Of a stretch of DNA of 64,000 nucleotides, positions 33,446 through 42,897 are shown piece by piece. The notes beneath the pieces are model-generated. The model saw nothing but the letters and a program-made list of their open reading frames with translations. It searched no databases and was not told the DNA's origin. Every line of letters begins with the position of its first letter. The stretch's first letter is position 1. Position numbers and translations under genes: made by a program. Origin of the DNA: Acidimicrobiia bacterium (GTDB lineage Bacteria > Actinomycetota > Acidimicrobiia > Spongiisociales > UBA11373); NCBI GenBank assembly GCA_040902765.1, contig JBBDWO010000026.1, positions 1 through 64,000 on the forward strand, written 5' to 3'.

Positions 33446-33748
33446 ATGGCTGAAGCAACCCACCACCGCCCGCATCCCACCCCGAAGGACTACTGGAAGA
33501 TCGCCGTCGTCCTCGCCGTGATCACTGCCGCTGAGATCTGGGCGACATACCTGCCCGGGCTGGACGCGGTGGTCGCCCCGCTGCTGCTCACCATGGGTGC
33601 TGCCAAGTTCTTCATCGTCGTCGGTTGGTACATGCACCTGCGCTATGAAGAACGGCTCATGAAGAATCTGTTCCTCATTGGCCTCGTGGCGGCGCCCGTC
33701 CTCTTCGGTGCCGTGCTCTTCACCTTCGGGGTGCTCATCGGAGATTGA
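33446..33748 (+). CDS. ctaF: Cytochrome c oxidase subunit IV (prokaryotic type)
   Basis: A 100-residue protein with three hydrophobic segments and the COX4_pro-like motif AAKFFIVVGWYMHLRYE. This small accessory subunit stabilises the oxidase core. The ATG at 33446 lies three bases after ctaE. The stop lies inside a perfect 12-bp hairpin. Confidence 0.85.
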   Translation: MAEATHHRPHPTPKDYWKIAVVLAVITAAEIWATYLPGLDAVVAPLLLTMGAAKFFIVVGWYMHLRYEERLMKNLFLIGLVAAPVLFGAVLFTFGVLIGD

Positions 33749-33766
33749 GCTCCCGCTCAATCTCCG
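33739..33766 (+). terminator. Perfect hairpin over the ctaF stop codon
   Basis: CGGAGATTGAGC and GCTCAATCTCCG form a 12-bp perfect stem with loop TCCC. No T-tract follows, so it may be a weak or Rho-type terminator, or an mRNA-stabilising hairpin between the oxidase genes and ctaG. Confidence 0.55.
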
Positions 33767-33769
33767 GTC

Positions 33770-33820
33770 GCCGGTTGCCGGTTGCCCGTCGACGCAGCGG
33801 GTAGCTGGTAGCTGGTAGCT
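33770..33820. repeat. Heptad repeats (GCCGGTT, GGTAGCT)
   Basis: GCCGGTT twice then GCCCGTC (33770-33790), and GGTAGCT three times (33800-33820). Both arrays have a 7-bp period. Confidence 0.7.
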
Positions 33821-33835
33821 GCCTAACCTCCCCCC

Positions 33836-34672
33836 ATGCTCTTTGCTGCCGAAGCGGTCGGGATGGAAGCTTTCCCGTGGCACGTCCATCCCGAGGTCAT
33901 CGGCATCATCGTTGCTCTCGTGGGGGGTTACTGGTACGCCATGCGGAGGCTGGCGCTGCGGTACGCCGAGCCCGGTGAGCCGCCGGCATCGCGACGCCAG
34001 GTCGCCTGGTTCATCGTGGCCGTCGTTTCGTTCGCCCTGGTCCAGGCGACGCCCATCCACGACATCGGGGAGGGGAGCCTGTACTCGGTGCACATGGTGG
34101 AGCACCTGGTGCTCACTCTCGTCTTCTCGCCCGCCCTGCTCAAGGGGACTCCGGCCTGGTTGATGCGGCTGCTGTTGCGTCCCTTCATGCCGGTGGTGAG
34201 GGGGCTGACCAAGCCGGTCGTTGCCTTCATCCTGTTCAACCTCATGATCGCCATCACTCACATCCCCGGGGTGGTGACTGCGGTGGTCACCAGCGAGCTC
34301 GCCCACTTCAGCATCCACCTGGGGCTCGTCATGACGGCGCTACTCATGTGGTGGCCGGTGGTCGGGCCGCTACCCGAGATCCCGAAACTGCGGCCCTTCT
34401 CGGCCATGGGGTACCTGTTCCTGCAGTCCCTGGTGCCGACCATCCCGGCATCGTTCCTGACGTTCGCCGACGACGCCGTCTACCGGGTCTACACCCAACT
34501 TCCGAAGCTGTGGGGGGTGGACGTGGTGACGGATCAGACCGTCGGTGGCCTCATCATGAAGGTCGGCGGCGGGGCGATCTTGTGGTCCGCCATCGCGGTG
34601 ATCTTCTTCACGTGGGCCGCCGACGAGGAGCGGGCGAGTCGGCTTCGTACCGGTCGGGCGGTGGCGCCGTGA
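33836..34672 (+). CDS. ctaG: Cytochrome c oxidase assembly protein, CtaG family
   Basis: A 278-residue protein with about seven TM helices and conserved His positions (FPWHVHPEVIG, HDIGEGSLYSVHMVEHLVL, SELAHFSIHLGLV), as in caa3_CtaG proteins needed for copper insertion into cytochrome oxidase. It lies directly downstream of the structural genes. The start ATG 33836 has no clear ribosome site. The stop overlaps the small lipoprotein gene (GTGA). Confidence 0.88.
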   Translation: MLFAAEAVGMEAFPWHVHPEVIGIIVALVGGYWYAMRRLALRYAEPGEPPASRRQVAWFIVAVVSFALVQATPIHDIGEGSLYSVHMVEHLVLTLVFSPALLKGTPAWLMRLLLRPFMPVVRGLTKPVVAFILFNLMIAITHIPGVVTAVVTSELAHFSIHLGLVMTALLMWWPVVGPLPEIPKLRPFSAMGYLFLQSLVPTIPASFLTFADDAVYRVYTQLPKLWGVDVVTDQTVGGLIMKVGGGAILWSAIAVIFFTWAADEERASRLRTGRAVAP

Positions 34673-34980
34673 GACGCCTGGCCGCACTCACCCTGGCGTT
34701 GGTGCTGGCGGGATGCACCGGTGGGGATCAGCGCGTGGTCGGCACCGTGGTTTCCGTGGACGGCGACCTCCAAACCGTGACCGCGTTCGAGGTGCAGTCC
34801 CCCGAAGGTCGCCAGCGTTTCGTGCCTGGCCCCGATCTCAAAGGGTTCCTCGACGAGGAGGGGGAGATCGGTGCTCCACTCGGACACCTGTGGGAGCACC
34901 TGCGTGACGGCTTCCCCGTGCGGGTCACCTACCGCGTGGAGGACGGCATCAACGTCGCGATCCTGCTGGAGGATGGGTAG
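34669..34980 (+). CDS. Small lipoprotein downstream of ctaG
   Basis: A 103-residue protein with signal peptide and lipobox LAGC. A compact beta-rich domain follows (VVGTVVSVDGDLQTVTAFEV, FPVRVTYRVEDG) of the OB-like kind found in metal or haem delivery lipoproteins; no family can be named with confidence. Translational overlap with ctaG argues for a role in oxidase biogenesis. The start is GTG at 34669. Confidence 0.75.
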   Translation: MRRLAALTLALVLAGCTGGDQRVVGTVVSVDGDLQTVTAFEVQSPEGRQRFVPGPDLKGFLDEEGEIGAPLGHLWEHLRDGFPVRVTYRVEDGINVAILLEDG

Positions 34981-34997
34981 GTAGCGCCTTCGGCGCC

Positions 34998-35100
34998 GCG
35001 ATTCGCAATTCGCGATTCGCTATTAGCCAGAGGATCGACCTGCCTCGCGGCTCCGTTCGCTGCGTCTTTCGAATTGCGAATTGCGAATTGCGAATTGCGA
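34998..35100. repeat. Inverted heptad repeats (GCGATTC / GAATTGC)
   Basis: GCGATTC, GCAATTC, GCGATTC, GCTATTA (34998-35025) and, inverted, four units of GAATTGC (35071-35098), ending at the stop of the next gene. It has the same unit family as 26727. Confidence 0.75.
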
Positions 35101-35805
35101 CTATCTCTTCTTCGGCTCCCGCGCCGCTATCGCGGCGGCGCCGAAGAGGATCACGGCTGCTGCCGCGCCGAACCCGATGAGGGCGGTGAGGTGGCTGACC
35201 CCCAGCAGGAAGCGGCTGAAGGCGAACGCCCCGGCGGCGAGGCCGATCAGTGCCGCCATGGGGATGCCGACCGCTGGCGCCGCCTCCCGGAGGAAGGCAG
35301 CGAAACTCGTGGGCCACGCCTCACCTTCGAAGCCGAACATGGTTGGGCGTGACATGCGCTCTACGGATGCGGCGACCACGAGCCCGGTGGCGACCCCGGC
35401 GATGACGGCGACCAGGCCCGCCCGGAACACCGTCAGGGTCACCGTTCCGTCGAGGATGGAAGTGGCGGTGGCACCGATCGCCGCCCGGGACGCAGCGAAA
35501 GCGGCGATCGCTCCGGTGACGGCTCCGAGGCCGATGAACGCCCCAGCCGGGTAGCGACGCTCCCGCGGGGAGCCGAGGCGTCCGACGCCGTAGCCGAGAC
35601 CGGCGACGGCCGCTCCCAGGGCGGTACCGGCGAGCATGATGAAGATGGTCATCGACCCGCGGCCGACGACGAAGGTGGCGCCGGATGATCCGGGGACGAG
35701 GCCGTGTTCCAGGGTGCGCGCTGCGGCGAACACGAGTGCCACGATGCCCAACGCCGCCCCAGTGAACCCCCCGAGGGCACTGGCGGTGAGAGTCTCACGG
35801 CTCAC
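35101..35805 (-). CDS. Multi-pass membrane protein of unknown function
   Basis: A protein of about 234 residues with roughly six Ala/Gly-rich hydrophobic segments. A conserved-looking loop (MSRPTMFGFEGEAWPTSF) divides two halves of similar plan. No family is recognised. I chose GTG 35805, which overlaps the upstream small gene by 11 bp; an ATG at 35856 would overlap it by 62 bp. It is probably co-transcribed with the two upstream minus-strand genes. Confidence 0.65.
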   Translation of the reverse strand: MSRETLTASALGGFTGAALGIVALVFAAARTLEHGLVPGSSGATFVVGRGSMTIFIMLAGTALGAAVAGLGYGVGRLGSPRERRYPAGAFIGLGAVTGAIAAFAASRAAIGATATSILDGTVTLTVFRAGLVAVIAGVATGLVVAASVERMSRPTMFGFEGEAWPTSFAAFLREAAPAVGIPMAALIGLAAGAFAFSRFLLGVSHLTALIGFGAAAAVILFGAAAIAAREPKKR

Positions 35806-35995
35806 GGTCTTCTCCGTCGTCGGGATCGTCGGGGATGTTAGACGGGGCGACCCCATCGCCCTCCGCTCGGGTGGCGCGCTGTTCCGCCCATCGCACCCAT
35901 CCGATGACGAGGACCAGCGGCACGGCGAGGAGCAGCCAGTTGGTCGCGTGATGGGCGACGACCCAGGGCAAAGTGCTTATCAGCTGGTGCGGCAC
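35795..35995 (-). CDS. Small single-TM protein
   Basis: A protein of about 66 residues: one TM segment (NWLLLAVPLVLVIGWVRW) and an acidic C-terminal tail (DDPDDGEDREP). It overlaps the genes on both sides, and the start is uncertain (GTG 35995, or CTG overlapping the upstream stop). Short membrane genes of this sort often encode accessory subunits; no function can be assigned. Confidence 0.5.
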   Translation of the reverse strand: MPHQLISTLPWVVAHHATNWLLLAVPLVLVIGWVRWAEQRATRAEGDGVAPSNIPDDPDDGEDREP

Positions 35996-36894
35996 ACGTC
36001 GGGGGAGTAGATGCCGTTGACCCGGGAGTTGTCGGCCTCGGACTCCACCGGACCCCACAGCAGGATGTCGCCCTGCGGCGACCCACGTAGCTCGAACGAG
36101 GTTCCGATCGACGGGTACACCCGGAAGAGGATGTCGAACCCTTCGTAGATGGTCCGCAGCGTCTCGACCGTGTCACCGACCCGGAGACCGGAGAGGGTCT
36201 GCATGTCGGTGACCTCGGACGTCACCCCGCCGTACCGGAGGTCTATCCGATAGGAGACGAACTCGGTGGTAGCGGCCTCGCCGCGCGACACGATGTTGAG
36301 TGGCCCCCAGCGCACCACCCGGATCGTGTCGCCAGGGCACTCGCCCCAGGTGCCCGAGCCGACGATGAAGCCGGTGTCGTCGGTGGGCGGGCCGAAGGTG
36401 GCCGCAAAGCGCCCCAGGACGATGCTGCCGGCAGTCCCGAAGGCGAGGGTCCCGATGCCGTCGGCCTGCATGGTCAGCTCGCTCACCGGGATCGGTTCGC
36501 CGGTGGCGACGATCGGTGGCTTGGTATCGTCGCCGCCACCAGGCAGCGTGGTCAGGGTTCCGTCTGGATCGTCCGGATTCGTGGTAGCGGTGGGATCGGT
36601 GGTGCCGTCACCGGGGGTGGTGGTGTCGGTGGCCAGGGTGGTGCTGGTGCCGCTGCTTCCCTGCGGGTCGGCGAACAGCCCGAAGGCGATGATGCTCACC
36701 GTGACCGATACGGCGGCCACGGCGAGGCCCACGATCCACGGGCTCGCCTGGGGCGTCGGCCGGCCCGTACCGGGGGGCGGCGTCACGGGCCCGCCGCCCC
36801 GAGGCCGGGGTCGAGCCTGCTGCCGGGCATAGTCGGGGTCGAAGGCCGGAAAGGGCTCTCCCTCCTCCGGCCCGCGCGGTGTCTGTCCTTCCAC
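35980..36894 (-). CDS. Membrane-anchored protein with Thr/Asp-rich linker
   Basis: A 304-residue protein with a Pro/Arg-rich cytoplasmic N-terminus (about 50 residues) and one TM segment (VAAVSVTVSIIAFGLFA). A low-complexity linker rich in Thr, Asp and Gly and an extracytoplasmic domain of about 170 residues (LRVGDTVETLRTIYEGFD, FELRGSPQGDILLWG) follow. No known family is recognised. The start is GTG at 36894. It leads a three-gene minus-strand run. Confidence 0.65.
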   Translation of the reverse strand: MEGQTPRGPEEGEPFPAFDPDYARQQARPRPRGGGPVTPPPGTGRPTPQASPWIVGLAVAAVSVTVSIIAFGLFADPQGSSGTSTTLATDTTTPGDGTTDPTATTNPDDPDGTLTTLPGGGDDTKPPIVATGEPIPVSELTMQADGIGTLAFGTAGSIVLGRFAATFGPPTDDTGFIVGSGTWGECPGDTIRVVRWGPLNIVSRGEAATTEFVSYRIDLRYGGVTSEVTDMQTLSGLRVGDTVETLRTIYEGFDILFRVYPSIGTSFELRGSPQGDILLWGPVESEADNSRVNGIYSPDVCRTS

Positions 36895-36942
36895 GTTTCG
36901 CCTCCCTGGACGGTGACAATCCTACGCACGCGGTGCGATAGA

Positions 36943-37022
36943 CACGCGTCACGTTTCACGCGGCACGCGTCACGTAGCAGATGGCCGCCGAGCGGCAGAA
37001 CGCGATTCGCGATTCGCGGTCG
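36943..37022. repeat. Heptad repeats (CACGCGT, GCGATTC)
   Basis: CACGCGT, CACGTTT, CACGCGG, CACGCGT, CACGTAG (36943-36977), then GCGATTC twice plus GCGGTCG (37002-37022). Confidence 0.65.
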
Positions 37023-37028
37023 ACGGCG

Positions 37029-39062
37029 CTACCCCAGCGTGATTGGGGGTGGCAGGGACTCCTTTAGGGCGGTGGGATCGGTGGTGGGGGCGTCGCACAC
37101 CCAGCCGCGGCAGGCGTAGGCGGTGGCGCGGCCGTCGATCGTCGGGCGCTGGCGCAGCAGCGGAACGACGGTGTCGTCATCGTCGCCTTCGGCGAGGAAC
37201 ACCTCGGGCCGGTACCCGCCGCGGACGATGGCGGTGAGCGGACCACGGTCGGGGCCTACGACCGCCACCTCCGTCGGCGGGGCCAGGGAGACCAGGGCCA
37301 CGGACATGAGGTGGGCGAACGCATCGGGGTGGCGACGCGCCGTCGGTGTCGCCATGCGGAGGACGTCATCGAGGAGGCGGTGCCAACGGTCCTCACCGGT
37401 GAGGGCGGCCATGTGCTGGAGAGCCTCCGCCGCCAGCGCGTTGTCGGAGGGTGTCGGGTTGTCGAACAGGTTTTTCGGGCGGGCGATGAGCCGCTCGGCG
37501 TCGGAGCCCGTCGTGAAGAACCCGCCGTGATCGGCATCCCAGAAGAGGTCGACCATGTCGGCGGTGATCTCGGCGGCGTGCTCGAACCAGCGGCCCTCCC
37601 CGGTGGCCCGATACAGCGAGAACAGCCCGACGGCGACCGCGGCGTAGTCGTCGCAGAATCCCGGCCCACTGTGCCGCCCGGCCCGGGTCGACCGGACCAG
37701 CCTGCCATCTTCGCGCCTCAGCTCGGTGAGGATGAAGGCGGCGGCGGCGCGGCTCCGCTCGACGAGCGCGGGATCGGCGAGGGCGCTGCCCGCGGCGGCG
37801 AATGCGCGCACCGCCAGCCCGTTCCAGGCGCACACCGCCTTGTCGTCGAGGCCGGGGCGCTGGCGCCGGGCGCGCAGCTCGCCGAGCGCCCGAAGGGTGG
37901 CGGCGACGGCCGCCTCCACGTCGACGACCCCGATGTCCAGCTCGGAGGCCATCTCCTCGGCCGTCACCGGCTCGTGAACGATGGAGCGCCCCTCGAAGTT
38001 GCCCTCCGGAGTGACGCCCAGGGCGCGTAGCGCGATCGGAGCGGCGTCGCCGGCGGCCCGAGCCACCTCGTCGTGGTCGAAGACGTAGAAGCGGCCCTCC
38101 TCTCCCTCCGAGTCGGCGTCCTCGGACGAGGCGAACCCGCCGCCGGGCAGCGACAGGTCGGACTCCATGTAGGCGAGGGTGGAGCGGGCCGCCGACTCGA
38201 ATCGGGGCGACCCGGTGACCTGGGACGCCCGGGCGTAGAGACGGGCGAGCAGGGCGTTGTCGTACAGCATCTTCTCGAAGTGGGGCACCAGCCAGCGGCG
38301 GTCCACCGAGTACCTGGCGAACCCGCCGCCGACCCGGTCGTGGATGCCGCCGCGGTGCATGGCGGTGAGCGAGACGGCCAGCATGTCCGCCGACTGCGGC
38401 GCCCAGGGGCGGCCCGCCGAGCGGAGGAGGAACTCGAGCGTCGACGCCTGGGGGAACTTCGGCGCCGTCCCGAACCCGCCGAACGTGGCGTCGAACACGC
38501 CGGCGATGCCGTCGTGGACGGCCGCCAGCGTCGCCTCGTCGGGCTGGTCCCGGTCGGGGAGGGCGGGTGCGGCGACTGCGGTCCGGAGCCGCTCGGCCTG
38601 GCCCTCGATCTCGCCGCGACGCTGCTCCCACGCCTCGTGCACCGCCTCGAGGACCCGGGTGAACGACGGATGCCCGTACCGGTCGGTGGGGGGGAAGTAG
38701 GTCCCGGCGTAGAAGGGCTCTGCCTCCGGCGTGAGGAAGACGGTCATCGGCCACCCGCCGCGGCCGGTCATCATCTGGACCACGTCCATGTACACGCGGT
38801 CGACGTCGGGTCGCTCTTCGCGGTCGACCTTCACGTTGACAAACCACCGGTTCATGAGCTCGGCGGTGGCGGCGTCCTCGAACGACTCGTGGGCCATCAC
38901 ATGGCACCAGTGGCAGGCGGCGTAGCCGACGGAGAGCAGGACCGGCACGTCGCGTTCCCGGGCCACGGCGAAGGCGTCCTCCCCCCACTCGTACCAGTCC
39001 ACCGGGTTGTCCCGATGCTGGAGCAGGTACGGGCTGGTGGCGTCGGCGAGGCGGTTGGCCAT
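37029..39062 (-). CDS. DUF255 thioredoxin-domain protein (YyaL/SSP411 family)
   Basis: A 677-residue protein. The N-terminal thioredoxin-like domain ([20 protein letters not shown], then CHWCHVM with Cys50 and Cys53, [15 protein letters not shown]) is followed by an alpha/alpha-barrel ([36 protein letters not shown]). The family is widespread and often annotated as a sugar epimerase/isomerase-like protein, but its reaction is not firmly known. I chose ATG 39062, where the family N-terminus begins. It is single and faces away from the sigma-factor gene. Confidence 0.88.
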   Translation of the reverse strand: MANRLADATSPYLLQHRDNPVDWYEWGEDAFAVARERDVPVLLSVGYAACHWCHVMAHESFEDAATAELMNRWFVNVKVDREERPDVDRVYMDVVQMMTGRGGWPMTVFLTPEAEPFYAGTYFPPTDRYGHPSFTRVLEAVHEAWEQRRGEIEGQAERLRTAVAAPALPDRDQPDEATLAAVHDGIAGVFDATFGGFGTAPKFPQASTLEFLLRSAGRPWAPQSADMLAVSLTAMHRGGIHDRVGGGFARYSVDRRWLVPHFEKMLYDNALLARLYARASQVTGSPRFESAARSTLAYMESDLSLPGGGFASSEDADSEGEEGRFYVFDHDEVARAAGDAAPIALRALGVTPEGNFEGRSIVHEPVTAEEMASELDIGVVDVEAAVAATLRALGELRARRQRPGLDDKAVCAWNGLAVRAFAAAGSALADPALVERSRAAAAFILTELRREDGRLVRSTRAGRHSGPGFCDDYAAVAVGLFSLYRATGEGRWFEHAAEITADMVDLFWDADHGGFFTTGSDAERLIARPKNLFDNPTPSDNALAAEALQHMAALTGEDRWHRLLDDVLRMATPTARRHPDAFAHLMSVALVSLAPPTEVAVVGPDRGPLTAIVRGGYRPEVFLAEGDDDDTVVPLLRQRPTIDGRATAYACRGWVCDAPTTDPTALKESLPPPITLG

Positions 39063-39183
39063 TCCGAGACGGTACCGCGGGCAGGGCACTGAGCACTGGG
39101 GAAGGGGCATGGGAGGGCGCCCGAGGTCGACCATCGGGTCGCCGATGAGAGCGCGCCGGACATCGACGCGCCGCGACGGCGAT

Positions 39184-39233
39184 GGGCTATGGGCTGTCGG
39201 TTCTTGGTTCTTGGTTCTTGTCTCTTGGTTCTT
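39184..39233. repeat. Heptad repeats (GGGCTAT, GGTTCTT)
   Basis: GGGCTAT and GGGCTGT (39184-39197), then GGTTCTT three times, GTCTCTT, GGTTCTT (39199-39233). Confidence 0.7.
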
Positions 39234-39262
39234 CCATGGGAATGTCCCCTGGTATTGGGGGG

Positions 39263-39291
39263 TTCACAAAGCGCGGTCCCTGTGACATAGT
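39263..39291 (+). promoter_or_regulatory. Candidate promoter of the sigma-factor gene
   Basis: TTCACA at 39263-39268 and CATAGT at 39286-39291 are separated by 17 bp. They fit a sigma-A-type promoter moderately well and would leave an untranslated leader of about 100 bases. Confidence 0.35.
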
Positions 39292-39397
39292 TGGGACCAG
39301 TGGGTTTCCGTGCAACGCACGGGCCGTTCGCCACACACGCGACGAGTGCTGGCGATCGCGTCCGCCCGATTTCTCTTGGAGAGGACGATATTCATCG

Positions 39398-40363
39398 ATG
39401 GCAGTCTCGAAATCCCGACGGGACCGTGACCGGAGCAAGCTGACCGACGAGCGCGGTCGGCTCACGACCGACCTCGTCAGCCAGTACCTCACGGCAATCG
39501 GTGAGTACGAGCTGCTCACCGCCGAGCTCGAGGTCGAGTTCGCCCAGAAGATCGAAGCAGGCGAGGAGGCGCAGAAGCGCCTGGAGGCTCGTGACTTCAA
39601 GGGCAAGGCCGAGGAGGTCGAGCTCAAGCGGATGGCCCGTCTCGGACGCCAGGCCAAGGATGACTTCCTCACCGCCAACCTGCGGCTGGTGGTGGCCAAC
39701 GCCCGCCGTTACGCCAATACGTCGGGCATCGATTTCCTCGACCTGATCCAGGAGGGCAACCTCGGTCTGATCCGTGCCGTCGAGAAGTTCGACTGGCGCA
39801 AGGGCTTCAAGTTCTCCACCTACGCCACCTGGTGGATCCGGCAGGCGATCACCCGCGCCATCGCCGACAAGTCGCGCACCGTGCGCATCCCGGTGCACCT
39901 CCACGACACGCTGGCGGCGGTTCGGGCAGCCCAGGCGAGTCTCAAGGCTGAGCTGGGACGGGATCCCAAGCCGGCCGAGATCGCCGAGGAGGCCGGGGTC
40001 ACCGTCGACAAGGTCGAGCTGGCGCTCGGTGTCGCCGACACCGTTTCGCTGGAGCAGCCGGTCGGTGAGGATGGTGCCCAGCTCGGCGACTTCATCGAGG
40101 ATGAAGACGCCGTCGATCCGGTCAAGGTGACCGAGGAGGGCGACATCGCCGACAGCCTGCGGCGTTCGATCTCCCGTCTCCCCGATCGGGAGGGTCGCAT
40201 CCTGGCGCTGCGCTACGGCTTCCTCGACGGTGTACCCCGCACGCTCGAAGAGATCGGCGATGAGTTCAACCTGACCCGCGAGCGCATCCGTCAGCTGGAG
40301 AAGCTGGCGCTGTGCCGTCTCCGCCATCCGTCGTTCGGCATTCGCGAGCAGGACCTGGTGTAG
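39398..40363 (+). CDS. RNA polymerase sigma-70 factor (primary/RpoD-like)
   Basis: A 321-residue protein with region 1.2 ([18 protein letters not shown]), region 2 ([35 protein letters not shown]), region 3 and a region 4.2 helix-turn-helix ([20 protein letters not shown]). It lacks the long acidic region 1.1 of housekeeping RpoD and is short, as in group 2 factors or compact SigA of some actinobacteria. The ATG 39398 has GGAGAGG 14 bases upstream. Whether it is the main or an alternative sigma cannot be judged from this window. Confidence 0.9.
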   Translation: MAVSKSRRDRDRSKLTDERGRLTTDLVSQYLTAIGEYELLTAELEVEFAQKIEAGEEAQKRLEARDFKGKAEEVELKRMARLGRQAKDDFLTANLRLVVANARRYANTSGIDFLDLIQEGNLGLIRAVEKFDWRKGFKFSTYATWWIRQAITRAIADKSRTVRIPVHLHDTLAAVRAAQASLKAELGRDPKPAEIAEEAGVTVDKVELALGVADTVSLEQPVGEDGAQLGDFIEDEDAVDPVKVTEEGDIADSLRRSISRLPDREGRILALRYGFLDGVPRTLEEIGDEFNLTRERIRQLEKLALCRLRHPSFGIREQDLV

Positions 40364-40526
40364 TCGGGCCTGGCGGCCCTTCGAGTAGCGAGTAGCGAGT
40401 CGGGCCTGGCGGCCCTTCGAGTAGCGAGGATCGGTGGACGGACGCGGTCGCCGGTGAGCCCCGGTACTCTCGCCTCGCTACTCGCTACTCGCTACTCGCT
40501 ACTCTCGCCTCGCTACTCGTTACTCC
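40362..40526. repeat. GAGTAGC heptads with a duplicated 30-bp block
   Basis: The block GTCGGGCCTGGCGGCCCTTC plus GAGTAGCGAG occurs twice in tandem (40364-40430). Inverted GCTACTC units follow (40477-40525). The GAGTAGC and GCTACTC arms are complementary. The array abuts the ribosome site of the CBS gene. Confidence 0.75.
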
Positions 40527-40536
40527 GGAGGCCACC

Positions 40537-40920
40537 TTGAAGCTCGGATCGCTCGTCGGTGGATCTGCGGCCGTGATCGGGCCGGAGGCCACCCTCGCCG
40601 ACGCCGCCGAAGTGCTGGTCGACGGCGGGTTGGGCAGCCTCGGCGTGGTGTCGGATCGAAACCTGGTCGGCATCATCACCGAACGCGACCTGGTCCGAGC
40701 TATCGCCGATGGCGCCGACCCTGAAGACGAGGTCGTGTCGAAGTGGATGGCGGACGCTCCGGACACCTTCTCGCCGGATGTCGAGGTCGAGGAGGCGGCT
40801 GCGTGGCTCCTCGAAGTTGGCTACCGGCACATGCCGGTGATGGCCGACGGAGAGCTGCTCGGCATCGTGAGTATCCGCGACATCCTGTGGGCGATCGTCG
40901 GGGGACCCGCCGCCGAGTAG
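40537..40920 (+). CDS. CBS-domain protein
   Basis: A 127-residue protein made of two CBS motifs (LGSLGVVSDRNLVGIITERD and HMPVMADGELLGIVSIRDI). Stand-alone CBS pairs usually bind adenosine nucleotides and regulate partners; none is identifiable here. The start is TTG at 40537 with GGAGG at 40527-40531, which decides the start. Confidence 0.85.
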   Translation: MKLGSLVGGSAAVIGPEATLADAAEVLVDGGLGSLGVVSDRNLVGIITERDLVRAIADGADPEDEVVSKWMADAPDTFSPDVEVEEAAAWLLEVGYRHMPVMADGELLGIVSIRDILWAIVGGPAAE

Positions 40921-41056
40921 CCGCTCAGAGGTGAGGGCTGATCCGCCGGTTGATCGCGTCCATGATGGCCCGCGCCGCCGCCAGGCGCGGATCCCGGTCT
41001 CGCTCGAGGAGGCCACCGAGGTAGAGGTTCGGCTTGACCATCCCTATCGTCTCCCT

Positions 41057-42436
41057 GTGCCCTATCGCACCATCATCGAGCCGTTCAAGATCCACAGCGT
41101 TCAGCCGATCGCCTTCCCGAGCCTCGACGAACGCCAGGCCGCGCTGGCTCGGGCCGGGTACAACCTGTTCGGGCTGCGTGCTGACGAGGTGACCATCGAT
41201 CTGCTCACGGACTCGGGCACCGGGGCCATGTCGGCGGAGCAGTGGGCGGGCATGATGGTCGGCGACGAGGCGTACGCCGGAAGCCGCTCGTATGAGCGCT
41301 TCGCGTCGACGGTGACCTCCCTGACCGGTCTCCCCGAGGTGATTCCCGTCCACCAGGGACGCGCCGCCGAGTGGATCCTGTTCTCAGTGATGACCGAGCC
41401 CGGCCACATCGTGCCGAGCAACACCCACTTCGACACGACGCGAGCCAACGTCGAGTATCAGGGGGCCGAGGCGCGCGATCTGGTGATCCCCGAGGGCCGC
41501 GATCTGCAGAGCGACCATCCGTTCAAGGGCAACCTCGACGTCGACGCGCTCGAGAGCCTGATCGGCGAGGTGGGGGCCGAGCGCATCCCGCTGGTGATGG
41601 TGACGGTGACCAACAATTCCGGCGGTGGACAGCCGGTGTCGCTGGAGAACCTACGCGACGCCCGGGCGCTGTGCGACCGTCACGGTCTACCGCTGTTCAT
41701 GGATGCCGCCCGCTTCGCCGAGAACGCCTGGTTCATCAAGCTACGGGAGCCCGGACATGCCGATCGCACGCCGCGTGATATCGCCACCGAGATGTTCTCG
41801 CTGGTCGATGGCGTCACGTTCTCGGCCAAGAAAGACGCCATCGCCAACATCGGCGGGTTCCTGGCGATGCGGGACGCCGGGCTCGCCGCCCAATGTCGCA
41901 ACCTGCTCATCCTCACCGAGGGATTCCCCACCTACGGAGGCCTGGCGGGTCGCGACCTCGAGGCGATCGCCCAGGGTCTCGACGAGGTGCTCGACGAGCG
42001 GTATCTCCAGTATCGGATTCGCAGCACCGAGTACCTGGCTGAGAAGGTTCGCGACGCCGGCATCCCGGTGGTGTGGCCGCCGGGCGGTCACGCGGTTTAC
42101 CTCGATGCCAGGGCCCTGTTGCCGCACATCCCCCAGACGGAGTACCCGGCGCAGTCGCTCGCCGTCGAGCTCTATCGAGAGGGTGGGGTTCGCGGGGTCG
42201 AGATCGGTTCGGTCATGTTCGCCACCCGCCATGCCGACGGCACCGAGACACCGGCGGCCATGGAACTCGTCCGGCTCGCCGTCCCCCGCCGGACCTACAC
42301 GCAGAGCCATATCGACTACGTGGGGGAAGTGGTCGTCGCCGTGGCGGAACACGCCCCGACGCTGCGCGGATACCGCATCATCGAGCAGGCTCCCTGGCTG
42401 CGGCACTTCACGGCCAGGTTCGAGCAGATGGAGTAG
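41057..42436 (+). CDS. tnaA: Tryptophanase / tyrosine phenol-lyase family beta-eliminating lyase
   Basis: A 459-residue PLP enzyme aligning along its length with E. coli TnaA: DLLTDSGTGAMS, GDEAYAGSRSY, IPVHQGRAAE, TNNSGGGQPVSL, MDAARFAENAWFIK, SAKKDA with the PLP-binding Lys at 258 or 259, and EGFPTYGGLAGRD. It would split tryptophan into indole, pyruvate and ammonia, or tyrosine into phenol; the sequence does not let me choose firmly. The start is GTG 41057. The upstream in-frame stretch has no family similarity. No TnaC-like leader is evident. Confidence 0.85.
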   Translation: MPYRTIIEPFKIHSVQPIAFPSLDERQAALARAGYNLFGLRADEVTIDLLTDSGTGAMSAEQWAGMMVGDEAYAGSRSYERFASTVTSLTGLPEVIPVHQGRAAEWILFSVMTEPGHIVPSNTHFDTTRANVEYQGAEARDLVIPEGRDLQSDHPFKGNLDVDALESLIGEVGAERIPLVMVTVTNNSGGGQPVSLENLRDARALCDRHGLPLFMDAARFAENAWFIKLREPGHADRTPRDIATEMFSLVDGVTFSAKKDAIANIGGFLAMRDAGLAAQCRNLLILTEGFPTYGGLAGRDLEAIAQGLDEVLDERYLQYRIRSTEYLAEKVRDAGIPVVWPPGGHAVYLDARALLPHIPQTEYPAQSLAVELYREGGVRGVEIGSVMFATRHADGTETPAAMELVRLAVPRRTYTQSHIDYVGEVVVAVAEHAPTLRGYRIIEQAPWLRHFTARFEQME

Positions 42437-42437
42437 C

Positions 42438-42458
42438 TATTGGCTTTTGGCTATTGGG
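42438..42458. repeat. Heptad repeat (TATTGGC)
   Basis: TATTGGC, TTTTGGC, TATTGGG directly after the tnaA stop. Confidence 0.5.
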
Positions 42459-42519
42459 GGCTAGGGGGGCGGGCGCCGTCGTTGCCGGTTGGCGGGTGTT
42501 CAAACAAGCTCTCGACCGG

Positions 42520-42660
42520 AAGCCGAAGAGTGCGCCGGAACGCTGCGAGGCGGTCCATTTCGACCTGTTGAACCTGACCATCGGCCAACGGGTATCAGGG
42601 CGATGCAACACCTACCGCTGCGCATCCTGCGGGCCACGAAAGACCTTCCGGTATGAGCAG
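42520..42660 (+). pseudogene. Gene fragment with a Cys-rich, zinc-finger-like motif
   Basis: One frame reads ERCEAVHFDLLNLTIGQRVS and then GRCNTYRCASCGPRKTF. The C-x4-C-x2-C spacing and the CGPRK ending recall the N-terminal zinc-binding stretch of plasmid or phage replication initiators. There is no start, no stop boundary and no remaining domain, so it is a remnant at most. Confidence 0.35.
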
Positions 42661-42684
42661 GCCGCCGCAGGGGCGCAGCCCGAA

Positions 42685-42786
42685 CGATTCACCACACCAA
42701 CACCCAGGGTGTGGCAGATTCGCAGTTCACCTGGGGATCATCCACCTGGTTGCCGGTGGCAGGAGCATTCGGCCTCGACGACTAGC
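42685..42786 (+). pseudogene. 3' fragment of an FG-GAP-type secreted protein
   Basis: Encodes HTNTQGVADSQFTWGSSTWL and then PVAGAFGLDD plus stop. This is nearly identical to the last 30 residues of the 42898-44318 protein (HTNTQGNADSQFTWGSTTWL, PVAGAFGL). It is a separate copy of the gene end lying upstream of the gene itself, so a tandem paralogue has been deleted. Confidence 0.75.
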
Positions 42787-42897
42787 GGGCCCTTGCTTCT
42801 GGTTCCGGGATATCCAGGCGCGCTCATCGCGGGTGGCCGTCGGCTAGGCTTTGGGCACCTCTCGATGTCTGTCAGAATTCAACAAGGGTGGCGCGCT

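Noticed and set aside
39182-39397. N-terminal extension of the sigma factor
   Set aside because: The extension is encoded by heptad repeats and promoter DNA; region 1.2 begins just after ATG 39398.
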